In this document: in pieces, positions 6,966 through 13,420 of the stretch
Position numbering within the stretch: the first letter of the stretch is position 1
How the letters are laid out: the number at the start of each line of letters is the position of its first letter
NCBI GenBank assembly: GCA_903895005.1
Contig: CAITSH010000388.1
Location: forward strand, 1-13,420
From: an uncultured Pseudomonadota bacterium
Lineage (GTDB): Bacteria > Pseudomonadota > Gammaproteobacteria > Burkholderiales > SG8-39
Reading direction: 5' to 3'
DNA: 13,420 nucleotides
The notes under the pieces: generated by a model
Databases searched by the model: none
The model's input: only the letters and a program-made list of their open reading frames with translations
What the model was told of the DNA's origin: nothing
Made by a program: the position numbers and the translations under genes

Positions 6966-9160
6966 AGCTCTCACGTCGCGAATTCCTGCAAGGCACCGGC
7001 GCGCTGGTGGTGTCGTTCAGCCTGCCCTGGGAGGCGCTCGGCCAGGCCCCGGCGGTCAATCCAAAATATGAAGAACTCGACGCCTGGCTCGCCGTTGGCG
7101 GCGACGGCAGGGTCACCGCGTATTGCGGCAAGGTCGAACTTGGTACCGGCGTGCAAACGGCCTTCGGTCAGCTCGTGGCCGATGAGCTCGACGTACCCTT
7201 CGAGCGCGTCAATGTCATCATGGGCGACACCGAGCTGTGTCCCGACCAGGGTCCGACCGTGGGCAGCCTGTCGATGTACCGCGGTGGTCCGCAGGTGCGT
7301 CAGGCCGCTGCCGAGGCGCGCCAGACGCTCCTCGCCATGGCGGCGACGCGCATGGGCAAGCCGGTCGAGAGCCTCAGCGTAAAAGGCGGTGTGGTCAGCG
7401 CCGCCGATGGCAAGACGGCGACCTACGCCGAACTCATTGGCAATAAGAAATTCAGCCAGAAGCTCGCGCGCAAGATCCAGCCCAAGACCGCCGACAAGCA
7501 CGGGGTGATCGGCCAGTCCATCCCGCGCGTCGAACTGCCGGGCAAAGTGTTCGGCAGTCACGTCTATGTGCAGAACCTGCGCTTTCCCGGCATGTTGCAC
7601 GGGCGCGTGGTGCGCCCGCCGACCCCCGGTGCGATGATGGCCAGTGTGGACGAGTCCTCGGTAAAGAACCTGCCGGGCAACGTGCGCGTGTTGCAGCGTG
7701 GCGGCTTTGTCGGCGTGGTGGCCGATCGCGAGGAGCAGGCCATTCGTGCCGCACGCGAACTCAAGGTCACCTGGAAGCCCGGCCCCAAGCTGCCTGCCAT
7801 GAAGGACATGCCGGCCGCGGTGAAGGCCGAGCCGGCCGAAGACAAATCCATTGTCAGCATCGGTAATGTTGACGCCGGCTTTGTTTCGGCCAATGTCAGC
7901 CTTGCCGCCCAGTATTACGTGCCGCACCAGATGCACGCCTCGATCGGGCCGTCATGCGTGGTCGCCGATGTGCGCGCCGATGGCGCCACGGTCTGGTCGC
8001 CGACACAAAGCTCCTTCCTGACGCGCAACAGCGTTGCCGCAATGTTGGGCATGACCCCGGAGAAAATGCGTCTGGTTTGGACCGAGGGCGCCGGTTGCTA
8101 CGGCCAGAATGGCGCCGACGATTGCACCGCCGACGCCGCATTGCTGTCGCAACTTGCCGGAAAGCCGGTGCGTATGCAGTGGATGCGCCACGACGAGCAC
8201 GGCAACGAGCCCAAGGGTGTGGCCATGGTCATGACCGTCAAGGGCGGCCTCGACGACAAGGGTAATGTCATTGCCTGGGACTATCAGGTCTGGAGTCCGC
8301 CGCACAGTAGCCGCCCCGGCGGCGACGGCGGTGGCAACACCCTCGCTGGCACGCAGGTGGGCAAGCCCGGGCGCATCTTCCCGGTGGGGGCCGACCGCAA
8401 TGCCAAATGCACCTACGTGTTTCCCAACAACCGCACGACGCTGCACCAGTCCAAGCAGTCACCCTCACTGCGGATCTCGGCATTGCGCGGCCTGGGCTCG
8501 CCTCAGAACACGTTCGCCAACGAGTCCTTCATGGACGAACTGGCGGCCCACGCCAAAGCGGACCCTATCGCATTCCGTATCAAGCATCTAAAGGACGAAC
8601 GCGCCATCGCCGTGCTCCAGGAGGTTGCCAAACTCGCCAAGTGGGATGCGCGGCCCAGTCCGCAGCGTCCAGGCAACGCGGTCGCCGCGGGAACCATCAA
8701 TGGCCGCGGGGTCGGGTATGTGCAGTACGACAACTACAGTTCCTACGTTGCAGTGGTGGTGCGCGTCACTATCGACAAGGCTAGCGGCAAGGTGCGCGTG
8801 CCTTACGTGGCGGTGGCACACGATTGCGGCATGATCGTCAACCCGGATGGTGTGAAAAACCAGATCGAGGGTAACGTGGTGCAGGCCATCAGCCGCGCGC
8901 TGATCGAAGAAGTGCAATTTGACGCGAACGGCGTGACCAGCCTTGACTGGCAGGGCTACCCGATCCTGCCTTTCTCCGACGTTCCCGATGAGATCGCCAT
9001 CTCGCTGATCAACCGGCCGACCCTGCCCATGCTGGGTGCGGGTGAGGGTGCGACATCGCCGGTGGCCGCCGCCATCGCCAATGCGATTTACGATGCAACC
9101 GGACGGCGGTTGCGCACGGTTCCGTTCAACCCGGTAACGGTAAAAACGGCGCTGGCCTGA
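6962..9160 (+). CDS. iorB-like: molybdopterin-binding large subunit of xanthine dehydrogenase-family hydroxylase, IorB type
   Basis: 732 residues. IorB-type subunits hydroxylate an N-heteroaromatic or aldehyde substrate with oxygen from water at a molybdenum-cytosine dinucleotide centre. A clear twin-arginine signal (SRREFLQG from residue 4) predicts a periplasmic enzyme. Family landmarks include HGRVVRPPTPGA at 213-224, GQNGADDCTADAALLS at 381-396, RGLGSPQNTFANESFMDE at 509-526 and AHDCGMIVNPDGVKNQIEG at 619-637. The catalytic Glu is 695, in GAGEGATSP. The start is supported by GGAGGT at 6951-6956. No FAD subunit is present, in line with the two-subunit IorAB class. No cytochrome c or MocA/XdhC-type maturation gene follows, although these often accompany the class. 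Isoquinoline, nicotinate, quinoline or aldehyde substrates are all possible. Confidence 0.92.
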   Translation: MKLSRREFLQGTGALVVSFSLPWEALGQAPAVNPKYEELDAWLAVGGDGRVTAYCGKVELGTGVQTAFGQLVADELDVPFERVNVIMGDTELCPDQGPTVGSLSMYRGGPQVRQAAAEARQTLLAMAATRMGKPVESLSVKGGVVSAADGKTATYAELIGNKKFSQKLARKIQPKTADKHGVIGQSIPRVELPGKVFGSHVYVQNLRFPGMLHGRVVRPPTPGAMMASVDESSVKNLPGNVRVLQRGGFVGVVADREEQAIRAARELKVTWKPGPKLPAMKDMPAAVKAEPAEDKSIVSIGNVDAGFVSANVSLAAQYYVPHQMHASIGPSCVVADVRADGATVWSPTQSSFLTRNSVAAMLGMTPEKMRLVWTEGAGCYGQNGADDCTADAALLSQLAGKPVRMQWMRHDEHGNEPKGVAMVMTVKGGLDDKGNVIAWDYQVWSPPHSSRPGGDGGGNTLAGTQVGKPGRIFPVGADRNAKCTYVFPNNRTTLHQSKQSPSLRISALRGLGSPQNTFANESFMDELAAHAKADPIAFRIKHLKDERAIAVLQEVAKLAKWDARPSPQRPGNAVAAGTINGRGVGYVQYDNYSSYVAVVVRVTIDKASGKVRVPYVAVAHDCGMIVNPDGVKNQIEGNVVQAISRALIEEVQFDANGVTSLDWQGYPILPFSDVPDEIAISLINRPTLPMLGAGEGATSPVAAAIANAIYDATGRRLRTVPFNPVTVKTALA

Positions 9161-9184
9161 AACGGGGCTGGCGGAATCGCATTT

Positions 9185-9209
9185 GCCACGGATGCGCGGC
9201 ATCCGTGGC
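9185..9209 (+). terminator. perfect 11-bp hairpin 24 bases after the large-subunit stop
   Basis: GCCACGGATGC at 9185-9195 pairs perfectly with 9199-9209 around a GCG loop. It is GC-rich and well placed to end the catabolic transcript. No T-run follows, so termination may be inefficient or Rho-assisted; an mRNA-end-protecting role is the alternative. Confidence 0.6.
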
Positions 9210-9562
9210 GGCAAGGGCTGGAAATGCGCGCCTGGCGCGGCTTTCCGGCAGGTGCATAGTTCGGGTGCAAGAATTTGATGGATTTTTGCGGCCCCACGCA
9301 AGCTTGCGCGGCCAGCGCTTGGCGCGCCGCCCAGAAAATCAGTGCATCGGCGGGGACGAATACGCGCCGGCCAAGTTCCACCTTCCGACCGCCGCCGTTC
9401 CTCAGTCCGTGCAAAGAGAGGCTGCCGGCACGTGCCGACGGACCGCCGGAACGCGCGTACGGATCCGGGTTTTAGAATCGGGCATCGCGGATTCATTTCG
9501 ACCGGATCAATTCTAATTCGCGAAATTGACGGGGAATGCGGGCATTGGATGCAGGGAAGGTC
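9210..9562. other. intergenic region without a convincing gene
   Basis: About 350 bases separate the catabolic cluster from the envelope genes. Short open frames exist on both strands (about 9205-9516 on + and 9088-9414 on -), but neither has a Shine-Dalgarno site or a recognisable product. TAGAAT at 9473-9478 resembles a -10 box but has no good -35 at the right distance, so a promoter for the next gene is only possible, not shown. Confidence 0.5.
9553..9560 (+). promoter_or_regulatory. Shine-Dalgarno site supporting start of the DUF4105 gene at 9563
   Basis: AGGGAAGG ends two bases before the ATG at 9563, with its AGGGA core about five bases away. The earlier in-frame ATG at 9536 has GGGGA directly touching it, too close to work well, so 9563 is preferred. 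Confidence 0.5.
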
Positions 9563-10588
9563 ATGGTAAGCGCCCTACGCACTATCGCGAGGACCGCCGC
9601 GTATTTCGCTATCGGGATATTCCTTGTGTTGACGGCCATCTGGGGCGTGCTGATAGTGGCCTTTTCCGGCCCGGGCGACGAGCCCCTTCGTAACGCCCTC
9701 GCGGCTGTGTTTGCCTTTGTCGCGGCGGTTGTCCTCCTTGCGGCATTCACGCAACGCTGGCGCTGGCGCGCTCTCGCGGCTTATTTCACCCTGTTCGCGG
9801 TGTTAATGGCGTTGTGGCTTGACCTTGAGCCATCCAACCGGCGCGAATGGCAATCGGACGTTGCGATGCTGTCTTCGGCCAAGATCGACGGCGATTTTGT
9901 AACGGTCCGCAACATCCGCAACAACGAGTACCGCGCCGAGTTCGATTTCACACCGGGTTACTATGACCGGCGCTTTGACCTGCGAACGATTGAGGGCGTG
10001 GACATCGTTGCGGTTTACTGGATGGGGCCGGCCATTGCGCACGTGTTCCTCAGCTTTGCCTTTGCCGGTGACCAGCACCTTGCGATTTCGATCGAGGCGC
10101 GCAAGGAAATCGGAGAGGGCTACTCGACTCTTAAGGGTTTTTTTCGCCAATACGAATTGATTTATGTTGTCGCCGACGAGCGCGATGTCATCCGGTTGCG
10201 TACCAATTACCGCCGCAATCCCGTCGAGGATGTCTACATTTACCGTTCGACCGCCAGCCCGGAATCTGTGCGCCGCCTGCTGCTCGAATACCTCGGCAAG
10301 ATCAATGCGCTGAATGAAAAGCCCGAGTTCTATAACAGCCTCACGACCAACTGCACCATCGGGATATGGAATCATGCCAATGCCCTTGGCGGGGGGCTAC
10401 CCTTTCACTGGAAAATCCTGGCAAGCGGCTATGTGCCCGAACTGCTTTACGAACGGGGGACGATAGAAACCGGCGGCTTGTCGTATGAACAACTGCGGCA
10501 GCGGGCGCACGCCAACGCGCGAGGCAAGGCGGCTGGGACCGCGGATGATTTTTCCAGGCTGATCCGCGAAGCGCCGGCAACACGGTGA
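9563..10588 (+). CDS. membrane protein with DUF4105 (Lnb_N-type) periplasmic domain
   Basis: 341 residues from the preferred ATG (350 if 9536 is used). Three hydrophobic helices at about 11-33, 43-62 and 68-87 anchor it in the inner membrane, followed by a soluble domain of about 250 residues. That domain carries the DUF4105 pattern: AHVFLSFAF with His160, ISIEARKEIGEGYS, YELIYVVADERDVIRLRTNY, and FYNSLTTNCT with Cys264. The invariant His and Cys suggest a papain-like thiol acyl-enzyme. Enterococcal Lnb, which has this domain, moves an acyl chain within lipoproteins, but the role of the proteobacterial members is not established to my knowledge. It lies 58 bases before the patatin gene on the same strand and may form a transcription unit with it. 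Confidence 0.8.
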   Translation: MVSALRTIARTAAYFAIGIFLVLTAIWGVLIVAFSGPGDEPLRNALAAVFAFVAAVVLLAAFTQRWRWRALAAYFTLFAVLMALWLDLEPSNRREWQSDVAMLSSAKIDGDFVTVRNIRNNEYRAEFDFTPGYYDRRFDLRTIEGVDIVAVYWMGPAIAHVFLSFAFAGDQHLAISIEARKEIGEGYSTLKGFFRQYELIYVVADERDVIRLRTNYRRNPVEDVYIYRSTASPESVRRLLLEYLGKINALNEKPEFYNSLTTNCTIGIWNHANALGGGLPFHWKILASGYVPELLYERGTIETGGLSYEQLRQRAHANARGKAAGTADDFSRLIREAPATR

Positions 10589-10638
10589 AGGATATTTCGA
10601 GCCGATACGGCACGATAAGCAGAAAGATATGGACTGTT

Positions 10639-10642
10639 GGAG
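10639..10642 (+). promoter_or_regulatory. ribosome binding site deciding the patatin gene start
   Basis: GGAG lies four bases before the ATG at 10647. The in-frame ATG at 10629 would add MDCWSE in front of a normal signal peptide and has only weak purine-rich sequence upstream, so 10647 is preferred. Confidence 0.5.
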
Positions 10643-10646
10643 CGAA

Positions 10647-12884
10647 ATGAAAACAAAACTCAAGCGATGTCTCGCACCCCTGATTGCGGCAGCGGTCCTT
10701 TCGGTTGGCGCCTTTGCCCAAACGACCTCGGCCATTGGCCCGCCCGAAGCCAAAGCCAAGCGGCCGAAAATATGCCTGGTCCTCTCAGGTGGCGGCGCCC
10801 GTGGCGCCGCGCACATTGGCGTGCTCAAGGTGCTCCAGGAACTACGCGTGCCGGTTCACTGTATCACCGGCACCAGTGTCGGCGCGCTCATCGGCGGCTC
10901 CTACGCCATGGGGACGAGTATCGAGGGTCTGGAACATATCATGTCCCAGATATCCACCGAGTTGCTATACAAGGAAAGACCGCCGCGCCAGGAGCAGAGC
11001 ATGCGGCGCAAGGCCGATGACTACAATATCTTTGTCGGACCGGAGATAGGGGTCGGAAGGGCCAGGCTCGATTTCGCCAAAGGCGTGGTGACCGGGGTTC
11101 AGCTTGAAACGGTGTTGCGCCAACTGGCTCGTACGCAGGGGCACCACGATTTCGATCGACTGCCTATTCCGTTTCGTGCCGTCGCCACCGACCTTGTGAA
11201 CGGCAAGCCAGTGGTGTTTCGCGAAGGGGATCTCGCGCAAGTCATGCGTGCCAGCATGTCGGTCCCGGGTGCGGTGGCGCCGGCCGAATTCGGCGGCATG
11301 ATGCTGGTTGACGGCATGTTGGCGCGTAACCTGCCGGTCGAGGATGCGCGCGCAATGGGCGCAGACATCATCATCGCGGTCAACGTCGGCACACCCTTGC
11401 TTACACGCGAGCAACTCTCCGATATTTTCGGGGTGGCCGGGCAGATGCTGAGTATCCTGACCGAGCAGAACGTGCAGCGCTCCCTTGCGACACTGCAGCC
11501 CTCGGATATCCTGATTTCGCCGGAGCTTGGCGATTATTCGACCGCCGATTTCGATCACCTCGAAAAAATCGCGCCGCTTGGCGACCCGGCGGCGCGCCGG
11601 GTCGCAGCACGCCTGCGCGATCTCGCACTGCCCGAGGCGGAATACCTCGCCTTGCGAGAGCGCCAGCAGCAACAGGTGATTGTGGACTATCGACCGGTAG
11701 ACGAAATCCGCTTCAACGGTCTGAAAAGGGTCAACCCGCGAAGCGCCCAGATGGTGATGGAGACGGAGGCGGGCAGGCCGATTGATCGGAAGGAGCTCGA
11801 CCGGGACATGCGGCGCATTTATGGCACCGGAGATTTCGAGCACGTTAACTACCGATTCATCGAAGAGCCGGGGCGTCGTGTGCTCGCTGTCGAGGCGGTG
11901 GAGAAATCCTGGGGGCCAGACTACCTGCGGTTCGGGCTTGGACTGTCCACCGATTTCAGCGGCGACGCCTATTTTAATCTGCTGGGCAGCTATCGCCGGA
12001 CCTGGCTCAACTCGCTCGGAGGCGAATGGCGCACCGACATGCAGATCGGTCGCACCAGCAGTTTTCAGACCGAGTTCTACCAGCCGCTGACGGCGGAGTC
12101 ACTGCTGTTTGTTGCGCCGCGCTTCACGGCAGAGCGCCGTAATACCAACGTCTATGACGGTAATACCCGCGTGGCCAGATACCGCATCAATTCCGAGCAG
12201 GTCGGGCTCGACGTTGGCAGCCAGTTCTACCGTTATGGCGAATTGCGCGTCGGTGCGCTACGCGGCACGCTGCGCCCCGCGCTCGACACTGGGCCGGCCG
12301 CGCTCTCCCCAGGCAATTCGAGCATTGCGCAGGGCGCCTACGTTGCACGTCTTACCCTGGACCAGCTCGACAACGTGAGTTTCCCCCGGTCCGGTTGGCG
12401 CGCCGGAGCGAATATTTTCGATTCCAACAAAGCGCTGGGCGCGGACGAGGCCTATACAAAGTGGGATGCCGACGGCACCGCGGCCTACACCGTCGACAAC
12501 CATTCATTCAATCTCGCGTTCAAGGCCGGGGGACGAAGGGGGGCGGCACCCATCCCGCGTTACGACCAGTTCCAGTGGGGCGGGTTCATGCAGCAGTCCG
12601 GCTACGCCACCGGGCAGTTGCTTGGCGAGCGCGTCATGTTTGGCCGGGCTGTCTATTTCCACCGGATCCTGCGCGGTAGCGTTCTTGAGGGGGCTTACGG
12701 CGGGTTCTCCCTGGAGGTTGGCAAGGTTGGTGTGCCGCTGGTGCAAACAAACAGTGACGCACTGCTCAAATCGGGTAGCATTTTTGTGGCTGCGGATACT
12801 CCGCTAGGTCCGGCGTATCTTGCCTACGGACGTTCTGGCGGTGGTCTCAGCGCGTATTATTTTTATCTCGGCAAGCCGTTCTGA
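10647..12884 (+). CDS. patatin-like phospholipase fused to POTRA and outer-membrane beta-barrel (PlpD-like, type Vd secretion)
   Basis: 745 residues. A Sec signal peptide (MKTKLKRCLAPLIAAAVLSVGAFA, cleavage after Ala24) leads to a patatin domain at about 40-335. The oxyanion loop is GGGARG at 48-53, the nucleophile elbow is GTSVG with Ser77, and Asp222 lies in VDGML, so the Ser-Asp dyad is intact. A single POTRA-like segment follows at about 350-420 (VDEIRFNGLKRVN, GTGDFEHVNYRF), then a predicted 16-strand-type barrel to the C-terminus, which ends in Phe (FYLGKPF) as expected for BAM-dependent insertion. Pseudomonas PlpD, of the same build, is a lipid-binding phospholipase A1. Whether the lipase domain is released or kept at the surface or in the periplasm cannot be read from sequence. 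Confidence 0.92.
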   Translation: MKTKLKRCLAPLIAAAVLSVGAFAQTTSAIGPPEAKAKRPKICLVLSGGGARGAAHIGVLKVLQELRVPVHCITGTSVGALIGGSYAMGTSIEGLEHIMSQISTELLYKERPPRQEQSMRRKADDYNIFVGPEIGVGRARLDFAKGVVTGVQLETVLRQLARTQGHHDFDRLPIPFRAVATDLVNGKPVVFREGDLAQVMRASMSVPGAVAPAEFGGMMLVDGMLARNLPVEDARAMGADIIIAVNVGTPLLTREQLSDIFGVAGQMLSILTEQNVQRSLATLQPSDILISPELGDYSTADFDHLEKIAPLGDPAARRVAARLRDLALPEAEYLALRERQQQQVIVDYRPVDEIRFNGLKRVNPRSAQMVMETEAGRPIDRKELDRDMRRIYGTGDFEHVNYRFIEEPGRRVLAVEAVEKSWGPDYLRFGLGLSTDFSGDAYFNLLGSYRRTWLNSLGGEWRTDMQIGRTSSFQTEFYQPLTAESLLFVAPRFTAERRNTNVYDGNTRVARYRINSEQVGLDVGSQFYRYGELRVGALRGTLRPALDTGPAALSPGNSSIAQGAYVARLTLDQLDNVSFPRSGWRAGANIFDSNKALGADEAYTKWDADGTAAYTVDNHSFNLAFKAGGRRGAAPIPRYDQFQWGGFMQQSGYATGQLLGERVMFGRAVYFHRILRGSVLEGAYGGFSLEVGKVGVPLVQTNSDALLKSGSIFVAADTPLGPAYLAYGRSGGGLSAYYFYLGKPF

Positions 12885-12940
12885 GTAGTGCGATTTAGGT
12901 CATCTGGGTTACATTTTTCGCTTTGGAACAATCGGAATAC

Positions 12941-12979
12941 GCAGTTCCGCAGTTCCGCAGAGCCGTAGTGACGTAGTGA
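12941..12979 (+). repeat. two adjacent 8-bp tandem repeats
   Basis: GCAGTTCC occurs at 12941-12948 and 12949-12956, followed by a partial copy GCAG at 12957-12960. CGTAGTGA then occurs at 12964-12971 and 12972-12979. Two unrelated short tandem duplications lie side by side in the gap after the patatin gene, just before the possible small gene at 12982. Confidence 0.85.
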
Positions 12980-12981
12980 AA

Positions 12982-13149
12982 ATGGCGAATATGAAATCCA
13001 CTAAGTGTTCGCACCGGTTTGTTGCATGGGCGGGGGGATGCGTATTGCTATTCTCAGTGTGCGTGCGCACGCAGGACAAGGCGGCGGGAGCCGACAACGG
13101 AACCAAACCGAAAAAACCTCAGGCCACCGCGCAAATCCAGTGCGAGTGA
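12982..13149 (+). CDS. possible small secreted or lipid-anchored peptide
   Basis: 55-codon open frame (ATG to TGA). The product begins with basic residues (MANMKSTKCSHR), has a hydrophobic stretch at about 13-28 (FVAWAGGCVLLFSVCV), then a polar Lys/Gln/Ala-rich tail ending QIQCE. This looks like a signal peptide, possibly with a lipobox-like LFSVC at 23-27, and a short exported tail. No strong Shine-Dalgarno site is visible; the region upstream is the tandem repeat (GTGA). I recognise no family, and chance is a real alternative for an open frame of this length. Confidence 0.35.
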   Translation: MANMKSTKCSHRFVAWAGGCVLLFSVCVRTQDKAAGADNGTKPKKPQATAQIQCE

Positions 13150-13151
13150 CT

Positions 13152-13164
13152 GCGGTTCAACCGC
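13152..13164. terminator. short palindrome between converging reading frames
   Basis: GCGGTT C AACCGC is a perfect dyad just after the small open frame's stop and 68 bases beyond the stop of the minus-strand gene at 13233. It could be a weak bidirectional terminator, but the stem is short and no T-run follows. Confidence 0.25.
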
Positions 13165-13232
13165 GGCGTTGACAGCGGCATCATGCATCTCAGCCACATC
13201 CAGTCCGCGGGTGGGGCGAACGATGGCCCTGC

Positions 13233-13420
13233 TTACATGCCCTCGTACAGCCAGGCCATGCTCTCGATCGACTGTTCGGCGGTGCGGCTTTTCAGGAAGG
13301 CGTTGCGCAGGTCGCGTGTCGCCCCTGATGCGTGATAGACCTCGCCGTACAGGCGCGCCGTCAGTTGCACGCGCGCGGTGCGCAGGTAGCGGGCCTTCTG
13401 GTAGGCGAGGAAGGCGGTGG
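13233..13420 (-). CDS. C-terminal end of an unrecognised protein, partial at the window edge
   Basis: On the minus strand a frame stays open from the right edge to TAA at 13235-13233, giving 61 C-terminal residues. They begin TAFLAYQKARYLRT and end SIESMAWLYEGM. Composition is that of a real helical protein: alternating hydrophobic and charged residues, normal Tyr, Glu, Lys and Leu content, and strong GC third-position preference (codons such as CTG, CGC, GCC). I do not recognise the family from this fragment. It runs convergently with the genes to its left, so it belongs to a separate transcription unit. Confidence 0.6.
   Translation of the reverse strand, partial: TAFLAYQKARYLRTARVQLTARLYGEVYHASGATRDLRNAFLKSRTAEQSIESMAWLYEGM

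Noticed and set aside
6971..7936. 321-codon open frame on the minus strand
   Set aside because: It lies fully inside the molybdenum hydroxylase large-subunit gene, is His/Arg/Ala-rich, and has no family motif; it is a shadow frame of GC-rich coding DNA.
9088..9414. 108-codon minus-strand frame in the intergenic region with a segment faintly like an excisionase DNA-binding motif
   Set aside because: Similarity is only a few residues, there is no start signal, and half of it is antisense to the hydroxylase gene.
8588..9496. 302-codon minus-strand open frame extending into the intergenic region
   Set aside because: Most of it is antisense to the hydroxylase gene; the part beyond has no recognisable domain and no ribosome binding site.
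10965..11843. 292-codon minus-strand open frame
   Set aside because: Antisense to the patatin gene, with His/Arg-rich shadow composition.

Overview
The window looks like chromosomal DNA of a GC-rich proteobacterium, most likely a betaproteobacterium (Burkholderiales/Rhodocyclales-like). This rests on GC-rich third positions, an IorAB-type molybdenum hydroxylase, a LivK-type solute-binding protein inside a catabolic cluster, and a PlpD-type patatin/beta-barrel protein. I see no mobile element, CRISPR array, tRNA or rRNA gene.

Bases 1-9160 hold a same-strand (+) catabolic cluster for an aromatic or heteroaromatic compound. It starts inside the gene for a gamma-resorcylate-type decarboxylase (amidohydrolase superfamily), whose 5' end is missing. 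Next come a 2Fe-2S/flavin oxidoreductase (likely electron donor to an oxygenase not in the window), a VOC-fold putative extradiol dioxygenase, a fumarylacetoacetate-hydrolase-family (FAH) enzyme, and a periplasmic branched-chain-type solute-binding protein. A second VOC protein, a second FAH enzyme, and the small and large subunits of a Tat-exported IorAB-type molybdenum hydroxylase follow. The notable structure is a repeated VOC-FAH pair on either side of the solute-binding protein gene. A plausible reading is uptake, hydroxylation by the molybdenum enzyme and/or decarboxylation, oxygenase attack fed by the reductase, ring opening by the VOC enzymes, and C-C bond hydrolysis by the FAH enzymes. 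The substrate is not determinable from sequence. No regulator or permease gene lies in the window.

A hairpin (9185-9209) and about 350 bases without a convincing gene separate the cluster from an envelope pair: a membrane protein with a DUF4105 (Lnb_N-type) domain, and a secreted patatin-POTRA-beta-barrel protein of the PlpD / type Vd class.

The right end (12885-13420) holds two back-to-back 8-bp tandem repeats, a possible 55-codon secreted-peptide gene on +, and the 3' end of an unrecognised gene on the - strand running off the window edge.
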